From Antitrichia curtipendula (taxonomy: Eukaryota; Streptophyta; Bryopsida; Hypnales; Leucodontaceae): a stretch of 64,000 nt of DNA. The notes under the pieces are model-generated. The model saw only the letters and a list, made by a program, of their open reading frames with translations. It searched no databases and was not told the origin of the DNA. Positions 22,101 through 33,603 of this stretch are shown here, one piece after another (within the stretch, counting starts at the first letter, position 1; each line of letters begins with the position of its first letter). Made by a program: the position numbers and the translations under genes. The stretch is taken from the NCBI GenBank assembly GCA_951230915.1, contig OX579637.1, positions 29,264,001 through 29,328,000 of the forward strand, given 5' to 3'.

Positions 22101-23791
22101 TCTTTGTCAGGGTTAATGCTACAATATCTTATTAAGATAGCGTCAACAAATTTCTACATGGCAATATTTTCAATGAAACCACGGTCAGTTCCTAGGCAAT
22201 CAGAGATCTTGGGGGAGAGCAAATTATCCTTGACCCGAGGATAAACATAGTCATGACTCTTGGTGATGCTTCACAAATAAATTACGCGGTAGCAGCAATG
22301 CACAATTTCAAATCAGTACTAGCCACAATTTATCTTCGCCTCGAAGATAAACAGATAGACAATGCTTACCTTGTACACAGCTGGATTGAAGATGGCCTTG
22401 GTCAGTCTTTCCAGTCCTTCACATTCAACATTAGTTGGCCGCTTCAGTTCCTTCCACACCTGCCTGCAAGCTGAAATCTAATTCCCCCATGTCGGTTGAC
22501 TATGACCGAGGTGATTGGAGGAGTTGTACCACTTAGATATTTTGGTCAACTTCCTCGCGTCAAGCATATAGACAATTGTTGCATTCCACGTCTGCAACTC
22601 CACCTTTCGGGACTCGCAACATCCGCCACTTTGCAGCATCTTGGAGGCAATGATGCTATGTTGGCCATTAATAATATAGAAATTTCCGTCCTTAATATCA
22701 TCCCACTTAGAAGGACGTTCCTTGAGGAGCCTTTTGTTGGCGTCAACCAAAGTCAAGCATACTAGTTGCCTTTGTTGGACGGACCCAAGATGGATAAGAG
22801 TCTCCTTCAATTCTTCAACAATCTTCATCTCCAATTTCCGGATGATGTACCTTGGAGGGGCCAGATGGCATTTGGAGATGTTCACCTTGAACGTCATGGG
22901 ATCAAAAATGAAGCAGGACGCGTGCTTCTTCCAGAAATCTTTCTGGTATGCGCCTACCACTTCAAATTTCTGGATGGGCTCATATTCGCCCGTCTTCCCG
23001 TGATGAACGTTTGTTAGTGCGGAGCTTGAACTTCCAACAGTTCTTGCCCGATTGTCTGTCACGGGTTTTAGGCGCTTCTTGGTGGTCTCAACAGTCCCTC
23101 TTTTCGGGTTCTTCCGCTTGGGGAGCTGAGCTTGCGTTGTTCCCCTTCCACTCCCTCTGCTCCCAGTTCGGGCACGCGTCCCGGATACCGGCTTTGTTTC
23201 AGCGTCTGCTTTGTGTCTGACTTGGCCACGACCCTGGCTGTTACGGGATTGCTTGTCTACATGTTCTTTTGCATAGTCCTTTAATCTGCTAAACATGTGC
23301 CCAATCCTTCTCGCCATGAAGATGGCGTTTTTCCGTGTCCATGGATGGAATCTTTTTTGGAATTCATCCGTCAGTTCGTCATGGTTCCCTTCGTGTAAAC
23401 CTCTTATGAGGTTATCCAGGTCGAACGCTCCCACATCGTCTTCTTCATGCAGGACAATGGAGTGGGTGTGTTTTGTATCCTTTCCGGAATGGTCGCATGC
23501 ATGGAGTGTTAGGACAATGAATTTCTCCTGGTGGAGCTCTACGAGGTCGACCTTCTCGTCCAGGTTCCAGTTCACGTAGATTCCTGAATCCTTCACCCTG
23601 TGGCATAGAAGGACGTAGTCCTTTGACCGATTTATTTCGAATGTCCAAGATTCCACAATCGGCTTGAATTGCCAGAGGTCACCGTAGAGCTCCAGCCAGT
23701 CGAATATGAATGGCTCCTCTGACGTCCATTTTGTGAATGGCTCGAGGAACGAGGCGGTCGCTGAGTAGTCGTATTTCTTAACCTCTGCCAT
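19107..23791 (-). pseudogene. ParB-like / methyltransferase-like cargo gene of the giant element
   Basis: The start ATG is at 23,791, just after a TTGCAG acceptor, implying a leader intron. Exons are 23,791-22,370, 22,207-20,820 and 20,537-19,107, all joined in frame. Exon 1: an uncharacterised N-terminal region, a basic low-complexity linker (residues ~200-270), then a ParB/Srx-like FYIINGQHSIIASKML motif. Exon 2 resembles a methyltransferase: IIEKGGNVYIRG, LQLAVIDF, WLWIVGSQYDLE, then CVKGENVIGIYTGS like an FxG motif. Exon 3 adds an acidic, coiled-coil-prone tail (KQVEEEARWAKQQLEKDMLK). Lesions: TAG 22,478, TAG 22,154, TAG 21,644, TGA 21,329, frameshift near 21,088, TAG near 20,205, TGA 19,452, TGA near 19,375. 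The domain order parallels the gene at 2613-5885, but the sequences are clearly different. Confidence 0.6.
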
Positions 23792-24337
23792 ATTCAAGAA
23801 TATCTGCAAGTATTGGTAGATCACGTTAGCATATATTCTTAGGATTATCTTCGGTCTGAGGATATTTCTAGCATCTACCTTCGCATCTGTTTGCCCCGCA
23901 GTTTGTTTTCCATTAGAAACCCAGAACCTACATTGTCCAGGTTTATCTTCGTGTCGAGGATAATCTTTTTCGTGGTTGGTTGTTCATGCATTATGATTAG
24001 TTACCTTAGCTTCTATGTGTCTTTGTTCTTCTACTATTCTTGTAGTTGTTTCAGTGATTTTTGTTTTTTTGGTCGTGTTTTGCGTTGTTGTTTATCTTCG
24101 GTCCAAGGATAATTATCTTCTGTCCGAGGGTAAATATCCACAGCACGATTATATCTGCGATTTTCCTAGTTTATGACGCTCTCATTTGGCTGCTACGGGG
24201 TTGTACTGTTTTGTGTATTTATCTTCGGGTCGAGGATAAACGAAATCGTCTGATATGTTTATTGGAATGTTTTAAAGCTATTTCAGTATGTGTTGTGTGT
24301 GTTGTTATAATTTGTTTTGTGAATAGGGAGAGGTTAA
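23792..24337. other. Leader/intron region with 21-bp palindromes
   Basis: Palindrome copies at 23,845-23,865, 23,943-23,963, 24,092-24,112, 24,113-24,133 (directly abutting) and 24,219-24,239. No credible protein; open frames crossing this area are made by the palindromes. Confidence 0.6.
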
Positions 24338-24523
24338 TTATCCTCGAGCCGAAGATAATTATCCTTGGCTCGAGGATAACCACGCTAGGGCCGGGGACAA
24401 TTATCTTCGGCTCGAGGATAATCACGCTCGACCGGATGATTATCCTTGTACCGATGATAATTGTCCCCGGCCCTTGCGTGGTTATCCTTGAGCCAAGGAT
24501 AATTATCTTTGGCTTGAGGATCA
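24338..24523. repeat. 186-bp near-perfect palindrome built from 21-bp palindromes
   Basis: Six palindromes (24,338, 24,359, 24,401, 24,440, 24,482, 24,503) are arranged symmetrically about ~24,430. The linkers are also mirror images: ACCACGCTAGGGCCGGGGAC (from 24,379) pairs with GTCCCCGGCCCTTGCGTGGT (ending 24,482), with one mismatch. The block could extrude as a cruciform or fold as one long hairpin RNA. Both strands therefore read similar peptides (repeats of IIILGSRI/IIVPGP type), which are not evidence for a gene. Confidence 0.88.
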
Positions 24524-25139
24524 TTTCAGCAGATGTTATTGTGAATATTTTGTTCAAAATCCTAGGTTATACCCTTTTTAGCTAATCATGCATTGCTCTA
24601 GATGTTGCGCATATTCATGTTTAGTGAAAATGTATTGCAACAACTAAGAAAATGAGGAACGTGAAAGGAATGCCTAAACGAGTTTGGATCAAAAAATTTC
24701 TTACCTTCCAGTCCTTCGTCTAGGCAAAATGAAATAGCAGCTCAAGTAGTCTTCAGTACCAAATCTGCACACTACAGGTACTTACAAAGTTAGAAATGAA
24801 GTCACATTGCACCTAAACTTGGACAATTACTACATGAATTCAAGAAACAAGTAACAAAAACTAATGAAAGCAAAACCACAAATTGCAATTACTCAACACA
24901 GTGATGAAACTGGAAATCGTGAAAAGGAAAAACTTTTGAATTTGAAGTAACCTGAATACCGTAGCAATAAACTGAATGAATCCTAGCGGAATTTTGAATG
25001 AAAACTAGTAGGAAATCCCGACACCCTAAGCAAATACTTTCCCCACGATTCTTGTAGAGAAGCGCAAACAAACATAACAAAATCAACACATGAGCATTTC
25101 TACAATTCCAAAACCAATATGACATGAACAATTGCGGTT
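24524..25139. other. Spacer upstream of the ParB-like gene, possible leader exons
   Basis: AT-rich. A minus-strand GTAAGAAATT donor near 24,703 and several GTAAGT/ACTTAC sites suggest untranslated leader exons of the minus-strand gene. A minus-strand open stretch (24,889-25,131) has no recognisable content. Confidence 0.35.
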
Positions 25140-25400
25140 GGCGAACTCACAGCCTAGGAGAAGAAATTGCGCACACACCACGAGATCGCACACACCAATC
25201 ACCTTGAGATCACAAACCACCACCAGTCACACACACACCACAAGATCACAAACCACCACCAGTCACACACACACCACAAGATCACAAACCACCACCAGTC
25301 ACACACACACCACGAGATCACGCACCACCACCAGTCGCAGTACACACCACGAGATCACGGACTACCATCAGTCGCAGCTAACACATGGAGAAGAAATTGC
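25140..25400. repeat. 36-bp minisatellite, about 5 copies
   Basis: GATCACAAACCACCACCAGT plus CACACACACACCACAA recurs with GATCAC at 25,208, 25,244, 25,280, 25,316 and 25,352. GGAGAAGAAATTGC flanks it on both sides (25,157 and 25,387), followed each time by CACACACCA within 30 bp. Since 36 is a multiple of 3, plus-strand frames stay open (HTHH/TTTSH repeats) without being genes. Confidence 0.88.
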
Positions 25401-25684
25401 AGAGGGAAAAGGCACGTCGTGCACACACCAATTGCGAGGAAATCGTAGAATGGGATCGCCGTGGGGGGTCGCAACACGCCGACCAACTGTACACAGACCC
25501 GAAAACCCCAAAACCTAGCAATTATTAAACCCACAAACAACCCCAACACAAGACCAACATAACACAATACAACAATAAGACCGACGTGCTGCAAACTAGA
25601 AAGGAAGAACGAAAGAACGGCAAGCCCAAAATGAAGAACGCCGCGGCTGTCTGCGCCGCCAAACGAGAGTGACGACCTCCCGCA

Positions 25685-25860
25685 CCTGATTCCAACCCTC
25701 TACTCGACCCTCTGCCCAAGCTTGTTTCCGAGCCTCTGCCCGAGCTTGTTCCCGAGCCTCTGCCCAAGCTTGTTCTCGAGCTTGTGTCCGAGCCTGTGTC
25801 CAAGCCTGTACTCGAGCTTGTGTCCGAGCTTGTGCCAGAACCTGTGCCCAAACCTCCCAC
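25685..25860. repeat. 12-bp minisatellite (CGAGCYTSTGYC type)
   Basis: About 14 copies of a 12-base unit such as CGAGCTTGTTCC or CGAGCCTCTGCC. It is open in several frames on both strands (AR(T/E)QA repeats on minus, PSLCPSL on plus). This is repeat-driven coding potential, not a supported gene. Confidence 0.85.
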
Positions 25861-28800
25861 CCAACCTTGTGTTGACTTCCCGGACTAGTTCCGAACCTAT
25901 AGTCCAAAAACCCAAACCTGCAATCCCAACCTCCTCCATACAAATGTTCGGGAATCTTTTTTAGTTTTATTGACTAATTTCCTCCAATTTCCACACTGAA
26001 CCAGTTTTTCAAGTAACAAGTCAAGTTATTTTCTCTTCTTTCCATTCAAAATAAAAAATTAATAGACATTATCACCAATTTTTTGCCAATGTTTTCAAAT
26101 TGCAATCGGGTTTTTTTTAATTCCACCAGCTAACTTTGAACTAGCCGCCGATTCTTCCCGGACAATCTCCACAGTACGCTATGTGTTACTCATTCATGAA
26201 GTGTATTATTTTTAATTTTGGTGTTTGTAATTTTTTAACCATTGAACGACGGGTCGGTCATTTGAAAAACAAATTGTTTTGTCACCTTGCTAATTGTTAA
26301 ATTAAAATAATCTTGGAGCAAAAGCTATGCCACAAAAATTCATTTGAATGACTTAATGGCATTACAGAAATTTAGTATTATTGCATGGATGGAGTCTTTT
26401 CTAGTATGCAATGCTCATGTGATTTTGTAATAGATAAAAGAATTGTTTGTCTTAGATTCTAGATGCATGACAAGTGATTAAATTTCCATAATAATAACAA
26501 TGAAATAGTCAAGTAAATGCAATAATAGATTCATAAAAGGCATTCCATGCATTTCAACATTGTCATTTGATATGAAAATGTGCACTTCATCTAATTTTTA
26601 AATTCATTGCTTTCGGCATTTCAATTATTATCACGTTAGCATGTGAAGTACTACATTGTTTGGAATGCAAAGTGTAATAACATTTTTATGGATGTAAGGA
26701 GATCAAATTCTACAAGAATAAAATTGCATCAAAATCATAAATATTTACAAAAAATTTGGCATGAATAGTGACTTTTAATGAAAATCTATGTTTAATGCTT
26801 GGATTTAATAATATTATTTATTAATAATCAAAATAATAAATTGAAGAGCTTTATGCAACCTCAGGTATGATCTACCGTCGTCCCAAGTCAATGGCTTCCC
26901 CATGATTTTACACTTTTAATATGATGTCTTAATGTATCTTATATAAAATTATTTTGTGAATATATTTAGAATTTAATATGAAAGTGATGAGAGATAATTA
27001 TGAATCTACATAAATAAACTACAAAACATTCAAATATACATATCTTGCCAAAAAATTCAAAACCATATACACCAAGAGATGTAACTTTTTGCAGATGGCA
27101 TAATCAAATTCATGCTAAATTAACAAAACACCATTTTGATTCATAAAAAATGTTTGTTCAATTTTTCTACTATCATTTTTATTTAATTATGGTATAAAAA
27201 TACACATTGAATTTGGAGCTCCCTTGCTTTCTACATATTGAAGATTGAAAATTTTGTGACCCTTTCTAGCTTTGAAGACCTTGGCGGTGGAAATTCGATC
27301 CTCATACAATGACACAAATGTGGTAATCTGAAAAATGGTTGGCAAAATAGATCACCTTCTTGCAAAAATAAGCAATGGAACAATGAACTCAGACAACGCA
27401 CAAACTAAAAATATTTTCTTCACAACTATAAATAAAAGCATTTAAAAAGGAAATTATTGCAAAAGCCATAATAAGATTTTTTCAATTTCTATTCCAAGTC
27501 ATCATCTTAGTAAATTTACTTTTAAAAACTCACTAAGTTTTTGTATTTGTTCAAATACATTCAAATAAATTTGGATTGATGTTTGTTCAAAAGGTATTTA
27601 TTCATTCTATTTTAATTAACTCCATAACTCCTCAAATCCCAAGTGTCTAATTAGGTAACAATTGAAGGTTCCGTGCAATTCTTATTAATATCTCAATTTC
27701 GGGAGTAAGTATTTTTAAACTTTATTTTGTAAATACAGTTTTTAATAAAATTGATTCTCCAATAGCAATAATTATGCTGCACAAAGCTCAAAGTAGTCAA
27801 CCACAAGCAATAAAAAAATCACAATAACTTGAAATAATTTTTCTAAAGTTTATTTCTTGTAGATTACATTTTTGTCCATTAATATAATTATGTAATATAA
27901 AGATTGATTCATTTCATTTGGATTAGTGTTGTAAAAGCTATGGAGCATCTTATTTTAAAGGCATTTATAGCATTTTCTTGGAAAAATAATTTGCTAGATC
28001 CATTTCTAGACTCAATTATACCAATTTAAGAAAGAAAATTTTGCACAAGGATTACTTTCTTTGTTAAAAAATTATTACCATTGGGATTAGTATACTTCAA
28101 GTCTATCTTAAAACTACTATTCATTTAGTTTTTCCTTGAATCTGGTACATGATTCCATTGATTATTTTTTGAAGAATGAATATATTGTTTTCAATTTACT
28201 TTTCTTAACCTCTAAAGGCCCATTGTTCCTTCAAGGGACAAAGTAGATTTTGGAACGGTTCCTATGGCCTCCATTTTTGGTAAAACTTTTCAAAACTTTT
28301 TGATCAAATGGAAAAATTTATTAGCTTTGTGGAAATAAAATTTTTATTTTAACCCCTAAAGCCCCGTTTGTCCCCTCGGGGGACAATTTGGGTCCAGGTA
28401 GGTTCCTGTGACCTCAATTTGTAGAGAAATTTTTTGGGATTTTTTAAAGTTGTGCGGTTCTGCGAGAGCTTTGTGGATATATAACATTAATTTCAATTGG
28501 TGCTCAAGAGAAAAAGTTATTCCAAAAAAAGAGTGTGGCGGGCAGTACAAAAAAATCACAGAAAGTCAACATAAATTTCTTAAATATTTTTTTCAAAATC
28601 TATGTCTTTTTTTATACATTTGAAGCTTTGATTCATTCTATTTGGACTAATAATGAAAAATTTATGGACAATCTTAATTTTTCGGGCAATCTAAGCATCT
28701 TCTTGAAAAAATAACTTTTAGGATTCATTTTTGAATGCAATTTTTACAATTTTCAGAAAAAAATTGTTGGACAAGGTTGAATTTGCTTGCTAGAACAATC

Positions 28801-31667
28801 TCACCGTTGGGATTATGGTATTTCAATTTTGTCTTAGAGCTATTAACAATTTAATTATTCCTTCAATCTTGAACCTACTTTTATTTAACTATTTTTTAAT
28901 GAGTAAAAATTTAGTATTTTTTTCTTGAATTTTTTTTCCTAGGTTTGCAATTGAAGTATTCAACATATAAACTTAGGAAATCAAAATCAACAATACAAAA
29001 AAATTTAAGTTAAATAGCTTCAAAGCCCAAAAATAAAGTCAAGCAAGGTGCAAAAATACTTGTTTTCTTCACTTTGAATGCAAATATCTTGCAATCTATT
29101 TGGTCAAAGTTTTTGAAATTTCTTACACACATTCTCATATTAGTCTAGTATAAGATCCTACGGTTATATATGCAAAAAAACCCTAATTTTATAATTTTTT
29201 GCTCTTTGCAATAGAAGTGGCAGTTTTGAGTGTGTTTTGATGGAGAAAAGGCCTCGGGGCTTTAGGGGTTAATTGGTGCTCAGGAGTAAAAGTCTTACCA
29301 CAGAAAGCCTAGAACTGAACTTAATGGGCAATCGAGAAAAAATTGCAGAAAGTCATAATAATTATGACTTATGTTATATGAATTAGTCATTATATTTTTT
29401 CTAAAATATTATATTCTTTCTTCATATGAAGCTTTGATGTAATCAAATAGGATTAGTGATGAAAAGGTTAAGGACAATCTTGTTTAATCCCTAAAGTCTC
29501 AAGGCCATTTTTTGTCATAAACACTCAAAATTGCCATTTGTGTTGCATTCACTTAAGACAGCAAAAAGACATTTTTTTAGAATCTAAGCATAGGATCTTA
29601 TACTTGAGTTGTCCAAGGTTATATGAGAAAAATTTCAACAAATTTTCCCATTTGGATTGGAAGATGTTAACATTCAAAGTTGGACAAACGGATTTTTATC
29701 AAGAACATAATCTGTTAAGGAGTTTTACATTAATGTATTAACAGTTTTTACATCATCAAAAAAATAATTCAAAAAAATATAATGTGTTAGGAATTTTTTT
29801 TTTAATTATTTTGATTTTTTGTGATTTTGGGGGGGCTTTTTGCCAACCGTCCTCCATTTTTTAATTTTTGTGCAATAACTTTTGCTTCCGGGCACTAATT
29901 GAAATAAAAATCATATTGCCAAAAAACTTGTGTGTTTCTCTAGCTTTACAAAAAAATTTAGTAAATTATGATGAATATTGAAACCGTATGAGCCTAGTAC
30001 TTGAAGTCACATTTTGGCCTCAGTAGGTCCAATGGGATTTCAGGGGTTAAAGGGCAATCTAGGCATCTTCTTCAAAAATTAAGTTAGAGGATTCATTTTG
30101 AATAAAAAAATTTATAATTTTTCAAAAAAATTGTTTAATAAGGTTAAAATTGCTTGTTAAAACAATCTTACCATTGGAATTATTGTGTTTCAATCCCATC
30201 TTTGAGGTATTAATAATTTAGTTTTTCTTTCAATCTTAGACTTCCTCTTATCTAACAATTTTTTAAAGAATGAAATTCAAATGCGTGTTTTTGGAAGAAA
30301 TATTCCAAGACTATCAAATCAATTATTTACCACAATCTTTTTTTAATTCAAAGTTTAGATTCCAAAAAGAAATTCCACAAATAATAGTCAAAGTCATCTA
30401 GAGTTGTAGGTCAGTGTTCAAGAAAACCTTTTTTTCCCAACTTTGAATCCTGATAATTTTCAATTTGTATAGTCAAACTTTATGCAATTTTCACCATACG
30501 ATTTCAAACAAGTGAAGTACAAGATCTTACAATTAGATTTTTTTAAATGTAATTTTTTTTGGATGAAGGCAATAGAAATGACAATTTTGAGTGATTTCGA
30601 CCCAAAAAATGGCCTTGGTCCTTCAGAGGTTAATTTATCAATTCATGTCTCTAGTAAAATAATCTAATTTAAAATCCATATTCATATAAGTTGAAGAGTA
30701 TTCAAAGTCTTATAATTTACTGTAGCAAGATGGAAAAAAAATCTTTTTCACTTTAAATGCAATTATCTTCCAATGTACTTGATATAGGGAGGATAATCCT
30801 TTTAGTTGATATATGGTGATATGTATCAGTATACTACCAAATGTATGGTATACAATTTGTGAAAAAACAAATATACAAGATTAGGCAACGGAATTTTGAG
30901 TCCATTTGACTAAAGCTAGGAAATAAAGACAATCATGGCTTGACTATAAAATTCTGAAGCCAAATGACTAAAGCCATTAAAAGAAACCACAAAATAAATA
31001 AGGAATCAATAGATTCATGATGTCACACAATTGAGGCCAGGAAATGAGGGCACATAAAGTGCCACCACAACTATTGCTTCAAATAATTTGAGTGTCCCTT
31101 CATCCACAATTATAATGTTTTCATAAAAACAAATAATTAAAAATAACTCAACCTTTAAGAGATGAAGATCTATTTCAAGGCACAAATTAATTTATAACTT
31201 ATTATATGTGTACAAATAATTTTTGTGACCATTCATCTAGAATTGTAATTTGTTCATTATTTTATATTTTAATTAAAACAAGCTTTGGTTTTCTTAATTT
31301 ATTACATATGATAATGAGACTGTGAATGCTCAATATCCAATTTTTTCACTATAAACTTTGAATTACTTTAAAAATTATATTGAAGGATTGAATTGAAAGC
31401 TAAAAAATAGATCCAGTATGATGTTTTTCCAAAAAAATGCTATAACTATCCCTAAAGAAAGATGCTCTATACCTTATCCATACTAATCAAAATGAAATGA
31501 ATCAATCTATCCATATATAGTCCAAAATATAATCTATAACAAATTAATTTTTTAATTTTTAATTTCAAATCCTTATGATTATTTTTGTTGCCCAAGCTTC
31601 ACTATTTTGAGGTTTTGGTGGCATAGCTTTTGCTCCTAAATCCTAAACCCTACAAACCCTGAAAAAC
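25861..31667. repeat. AT-rich gene-free interior with diverged copies of dispersed repeat C
   Basis: No gene seen across nearly 6 kb. From about 28,200 to 30,800 there are several diverged units sharing an AACCCCTAAAGCCCC-like block (28,220; 28,350; 29,250; 29,490; 30,040; 30,620), an AAGATCCTACGGTTA-like block (29,150; 30,520; inverted at 29,600) and CACTCAAAATTGCCA. Related sequence occurs outside the element at 52.3-53.3 kb and 63.7-64.0 kb. 25,961-28,200 shows nothing recognisable. Confidence 0.6.
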
Positions 31668-31688
31668 CCCTAAACCCTAAACCCTAAA
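31668..31688 (+). repeat. Interstitial telomere-type repeat (CCCTAAA)3
   Basis: CCCCTAAACCCTAAACCCTA within a longer degenerate tract (31,636-31,720). A shorter copy, ACCCTAAACCCTAAATCC, lies at 36,838-36,855 on the other side of the DUF7869-like gene. Confidence 0.85.
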
Positions 31689-31829
31689 TCCTGAATCTTG
31701 AAACTCTGAATCCTGAATACTAAAGCAATTTTAAAATACTTTAGTGAAATCGGTTTCCAAAATAAGGGATATCCTGAATGTGAGATTCCATTACAAGAAA
31801 TTCTTGCTTTCCGTGACAAATGACATGTG

Positions 31830-33603
31830 GCTATATGTCTGTAAATACCTTATTCCCTAACAAGAGACGACTACCAATAACTCCGCTGGTAAAATTTTGC
31901 CTATTTATAAGAATAGAGGTCGGTGGAACGTTGGATTCCATTTCACCCCTAAACCACCAGTTGCGGGATAGGATTGTCAACGCCCCCAAAGTAGGGAGAT
32001 ACTCCTCCCCTGCTTCCTGAAATTTTGGAACGTTCAAATTTCCCGCTTAGTCATCCCGCCACTTTCTTCATCGTCTCTCTCTCGTGAGCTCCCCATATCG
32101 CCTCATTTTCTTGTTCTCCAGTCTTTTGTTCCTCCTTGGCCTCCTGCATGCATTGTTATGGCGCGGCCTCTGAACGTGTGCATTTTCAAATCATTCTGTG
32201 TTTGCGAAGTTAGTAGTGTCTTGGCGGCTTAGTATCGCTTGAGTTCTCGGAAGTTCCAGGTTCTCTTTACATTACTTCTTGTCAAAGTTTTTGTGTTTGG
32301 TGTCATTCGTTGAGAGCTGTTTGATTATAAACCGAATTGTTGATCAAGGTACAGTTTTTTGTTCTCCATTTGTCAACTGCAAGTGATAGTCTTGAGTGGT
32401 AAGCATTCGGACGGCACAGATTCCAAGGTCTGTGTCGAATTTCACGTGGTTTGAGTTCCCCTATTTCTATGCCAAAGAATCCGGAGAGAACGTAAGAACC
32501 AGCCACGAATGATCATATTTATGCTCGGCTCGAGGATAATCATGAACAACAATCCCTATTGTATTTATCTTCGGGCCGAAAATAAGTGTCATTAGTTTAT
32601 GATGGTGCACATTATGACCCATAGAATAATGTAAAACTTGAAGAGGCCAAAATATTCAATTATCTTCGACACAAAGATAAACAATTTAGAAACTAGTAAT
32701 TACTCGATACACTTGCTCCCAATAGGGACACCCGGCTTCTTCGTCTTCCCTCTCGGAGAGATCCTAGTAATTATTGTACTTTACTTTTTATCTTCAAGCC
32801 GAAGATAAATTGGTGTATATCAGTCCTATCAAATTGATTTCTGTCTGGTTATCTATTTTTGGTATGAAATTTATGCTGAATGCAATCTTAGAATCTTATC
32901 TTGGAGTCGATGATAGAACTAGTATTCCTGGTAGTATTCATTTATATGTATGTTTACAAATTTGTAAAATACATCAGATAGATTTGACTTATATCTTTGT
33001 GTACAATTCATTATTAAATGATCTGTAAATATTTATCCTCGTATCGAGGATAATACTTTTTTTAAGTATTAGTTGGTGTGTTTGGTTTAATTTATGGTAA
33101 GGGAAAATGAAAATAATATTACTTGTCATTTATTGACATTTTAGTTATCTTCAATTCGAAGATAAACTGATCCTTTTTTTGCACTTTGAGTATTTGTAAG
33201 GTGGTTGGATATCATCTTTGGCGTATCATTTCAGACATAGACATTTGAATAGAATCGTATCTCTTGTTCTCTTGATGATTATCTTTGATTAGATGGAAAA
33301 TTTGTAGGCTTCAATTTTTTAGTAATTTGTCTGTGAGATGGTTGATTTGAATGTTTTTTATATTATTATTTATATATATATATCATATATGATTAAAGGA
33401 TTTCAGGGTTTTGGGATAGTCAAGTAACTCACCTTGCATTCCTCTCGCCCTTGTGAGAGACTTCATATCCTTGTACGATGATTTGTATAAAATCATATCT
33501 TTGGCTCGAAGATAATTTGGCAATGAATTTTGTGTTTGATGTATCTTGGACTCATGGATGTGATCTTCCATTATAAACTAATGTCAGTTACATTTCTTGC
33601 AGG
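31830..33603 (+). promoter_or_regulatory. Promoter, leader and leader intron of the DUF7869-like gene
   Basis: A TATTTATAAG at 31,912-31,921 is a possible TATA box. CT-rich sequence (TCGTCTCTCTCTCGTG near 32,070) fits a plant 5' leader. The coding start follows a clear acceptor (TTTCTTGCAG at 33,593-33,602). Nine 21-bp palindromes lie between 32,518 and 33,515, mostly where the leader intron would be. Confidence 0.4.

Larger units (their letters stand above)
17499..33515. repeat. Dispersed 21-bp palindrome family, about 28 copies
   Basis: Consensus is two 9-base arms around 3 variable bases: TTATCYTYG, NNN, CRARGATAA. Copies start near 17,499, 17,618, 19,360, 19,603, 20,607, 20,736, 20,774, 22,224, 22,330, 23,845, 23,943, 24,092, 24,113, 24,219, 24,338, 24,359, 24,401, 24,440, 24,482 and 24,503. 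A second group lies near 32,518, 32,565, 32,660, 32,788, 32,896, 33,033, 33,145, 33,279 and 33,495. Arms differ almost only by C/T and G/A transitions at two positions; outer TTATC/GATAA is nearly invariant. Some copies are perfect (20,774; 22,330; 24,482; 33,033). Most lie in introns, leaders or spacers of the two gene groups; two (19,360 and 19,603) lie in coding frame. I saw none outside the giant element. Confidence 0.85.

Noticed and set aside
20808..22244. Plus-strand open frames opposite the ParB-like gene
   Set aside because: Shadows of the minus-strand coding frame, with no domain or splice support.
24061..24585. 174-codon plus-strand and 112-codon minus-strand frames with IIILGSRI repeats
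   Set aside because: Both are read from the 21-bp palindromes and the super-palindrome; the two strands give the same peptides because the DNA is symmetrical.
25132..25964. His/Thr-rich, Gln/Ala/Arg-rich and Pro/Ser/Leu-rich open frames
   Set aside because: Produced by the 36-bp and 12-bp minisatellites; several frames on both strands are open at once.
25961..31667. Possible retrotransposon (LTR, reverse transcriptase) in the gene-free interior
   Set aside because: No RT, integrase or protease motifs and no LTR pair were seen in any frame.
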